NCBI RefSeq assembly: GCF_048282545.1
Contig: NZ_CP182485.1
Coordinates: 62,001-126,000 of the forward strand
DNA from: Opacimonas immobilis
Lineage (GTDB): Bacteria > Pseudomonadota > Gammaproteobacteria > Enterobacterales > Alteromonadaceae
DNA: 64,000 bases
Direction: 5' to 3'
Every line of letters begins with the position of its first letter. The stretch's first letter is position 1. A model generated the notes under the pieces. The model searched no databases. It worked only from the letters and a program-made list of their open reading frames with translations, and was not told the DNA's origin. The position numbers and the translations under genes are program-made. Of this stretch, positions 62,538-64,000 are shown piece by piece.

Positions 62538-62783
62538 TACCACCCTTCCCCTACAATGCTCATAGTCTATATATCCACCCTAACATAAACATATTTCAAT
62601 TATGGTATGTATTGCAATAGTTTACTTAAGTGTTCTTCCATTAAACAGCTTTTATAACCACCGTTAATTCTCTTGGCACAACCTAGTCCATTATTAAAAC
62701 TCTGTGAGATTATCAATCTCAGCATTTCTAAAATAATTATATTAATTTTCGTTTATTATCTCTCATCTTAAAATCAAATAGCT

Positions 62784-63497
62784 TTAGTTATCCAAGTAAT
62801 ACTGTACATTGGTCACGACTCTCACGGTTTTAAACAATTTGCGAGTATCAGAGTAGGATTCGCCAACATCTAATATGGTGAAACGCCCTTGAGATGCATC
62901 ACGTATTCCGCCAATACCCGCTCCTACATTATTTGCAAACTCTTGCGCAGCAATGCGAGCATTTTGTGTTGCCTCTTGGATCATTTCAGGTTTAATTTGA
63001 TTGAGCTGTGTGAAGTGATATTCCGGCTCATGATTATCAAGCGCTATGCCTTTTGCGATAAGCTTGTTTAAGGAAGTGCGTGAGGATTTTACCAAATCAA
63101 CATTTTGCGTAATGATATGAATGTCACCTTCTAATGTTCGCCTTGTTTCTACTAGATTATTATCCTCATCACGCAGTTCATAAAAAGAGATATTCGCAAC
63201 ATCGATTTCTATTTCATCCTCTGAAAAACCTTCTTCAATAAGCGCATCATAAATGGCTTGCGTATCCTCTTGATAACGCTCATATAAATAGGAGGTGGGT
63301 AATGAATCATCGGTGGTTTTTAAGCCTTTACTCACAGTCCAATAGGCAGTATCTGCTTTTACTTCACGCTCTGCCAAACCTTTCACTCTAATAGTATTTT
63401 GTGCAGTAGATGAATTAACCAGTGTTTGACTGATAAAAAAACCAGCTAGGGCAATGCCTGCGGCCATAAATAACATGTTGTATTGTCTTATCATCAT
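62784..63497 (-). CDS. SIMPL (DUF541) domain protein
   Basis: A 237-residue exported or membrane-anchored protein with an N-terminal hydrophobic helix (about 8-25) and the SIMPL domain: TIRVKGLAEREVKAD at the start, YTLED-like middle and RVVTNVQYYLD at the end (parts quoted). Members are periplasmic and linked loosely to oxidative stress or unknown roles. Its composition is nearer to the core genome than the island. Confidence 0.85.
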   Translation of the reverse strand: MMIRQYNMLFMAAGIALAGFFISQTLVNSSTAQNTIRVKGLAEREVKADTAYWTVSKGLKTTDDSLPTSYLYERYQEDTQAIYDALIEEGFSEDEIEIDVANISFYELRDEDNNLVETRRTLEGDIHIITQNVDLVKSSRTSLNKLIAKGIALDNHEPEYHFTQLNQIKPEMIQEATQNARIAAQEFANNVGAGIGGIRDASQGRFTILDVGESYSDTRKLFKTVRVVTNVQYYLDN

Positions 63498-63597
63498 GAA
63501 TAATTCCTAAAAATGTGTTGAATAATGAAATTTGCTTCCATAAAAATGCAATCCTTTGCATTAGCTCCCTAATATTTTTCTTACTCTCTTGGAGGGA

Positions 63598-64000
63598 TTA
63601 ATTTTTTGCTACTTGCACATCCGAGATTGGACGAATATCAATTGCGACTCGGCGGTCAAACATCAGCTCTTCAACATTCACAACCTCAACACCATCTGAA
63701 TGAGAACTTGTTTGGTTTGCCTCGCCTACGCCTTTCACGATGATATTTGGCTCAATCGCTTTATCGCCTAACTTGGCTAGTAAACCTTGAGTAATGTAAT
63801 GCTCCACCATTTCTGCTCGTGAGCGTGATAAATCATAGTTAAATTCGTCATCTCCGCGCTTATCTGCATAACCAGTTAAGGTCACTAGCCAATTCTCGTG
63901 ACTTGCTAGTAATTTGATGAGTAAGTCCAACTGAGGCTCGTAAATGGATGAAATATTACTCGCACCTGTGGCAAATTGAATGTGAGTTAGCAACTCAGGA
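63598..64000 (-). CDS. OmpA-like C-terminal domain protein, 5' end cut by window edge
   Basis: The frame stays open to the window edge, so only the C-terminal part (about 134 residues) is present. The OmpA-type peptidoglycan-binding domain shows IQFATGAS at its start, then LTGYADKRGDDEFNYDLSRSRA (parts: GYADKRGDDEFN, LSRSRAEMV) with the Asp and Arg that grip diaminopimelate, and ends in RVAIDIRP. Likely an outer-membrane or periplasmic wall-anchored protein. Confidence 0.85.
   Translation of the reverse strand, partial: PELLTHIQFATGASNISSIYEPQLDLLIKLLASHENWLVTLTGYADKRGDDEFNYDLSRSRAEMVEHYITQGLLAKLGDKAIEPNIIVKGVGEANQTSSHSDGVEVVNVEELMFDRRVAIDIRPISDVQVAKN

Overview
The window is chromosomal DNA from a marine gammaproteobacterium, most likely an Alteromonadales relative. 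The support is from gene content and order: a divergent arcB/gltBD pair, tyrS divergent from mepM-anmK, pepA-holC-valS divergent from lptFG, a GntR-prpB-prpC-acnD-prpF methylcitrate operon, and an ssrA tag that reads ANDDNYALAA. Species cannot be named from the sequence alone.

Layout. 1-8.2 kb: the end of arcB (minus strand, cut by the window edge), a 550-bp AT-rich divergent region with a predicted promoter and a structured leader, then gltB-gltD. 8.2-21.9 kb: core housekeeping genes (mtnN, btuF, tyrS, mepM, anmK, a 2-hydroxyacid dehydrogenase, erpA, a CLC channel, hemJ, a MalY/PatB-type lyase, typA) and three conserved hypotheticals. 21.9-26.5 kb: a complete nitrogen-control module, glnA-glnL-glnG, with NtrC boxes and a sigma-54 promoter visible in the DNA. 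26.6-35.4 kb: plsC, rraB, valS-holC-pepA, lptFG and an RDD membrane protein. 35.5-38.6 kb: tRNA-Leu(CAA), a broken RHS remnant and a TonB-dependent receptor. 38.7-45.8 kb: a rhodanese and the propionate (2-methylcitrate) operon, whose promoter is flanked by two TTGTCGACAA palindromes. 46-52 kb: a secreted cyanophycinase-like S51 protein, a CBS protein, family II pyrophosphatase, an LpxH-like phosphoesterase, and an OlsF-type fused acyltransferase behind a well-placed Pho box. 52.0-52.4 kb: ssrA.

The most interesting region is the AT-rich integrative element inserted at the 3' end of ssrA (about 52.35 to at least 62.0 kb). It starts with a tyrosine integrase and an AlpA-like regulator, carries several unrecognised genes, and then a tight seven-gene unit: a BamE/SmpA-like secreted protein, HxsD, the radical SAM enzymes HxsB and HxsC, the exported HxsA carrying five tandem His-X-Ser repeats and a peptidoglycan-binding domain, a small membrane-anchored protein, and a di-heme cytochrome c peroxidase/MauG-like protein. 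The gene order and overlapping starts suggest that HxsB and HxsC modify HxsA in the cytoplasm, that HxsA is then exported and held at the cell wall, and that the di-heme enzyme acts on it (or with it) in the periplasm. The Hxs family is known in outline but its chemistry and function are, as far as I know, undetermined; the physical coupling to a di-heme oxidase is the part I consider most worth testing.

The window ends with a small lipoprotein, a SIMPL-domain protein and the C-terminal part of an OmpA-like protein. No right attachment site copy of ssrA was found, so the right end of the island is not fixed.
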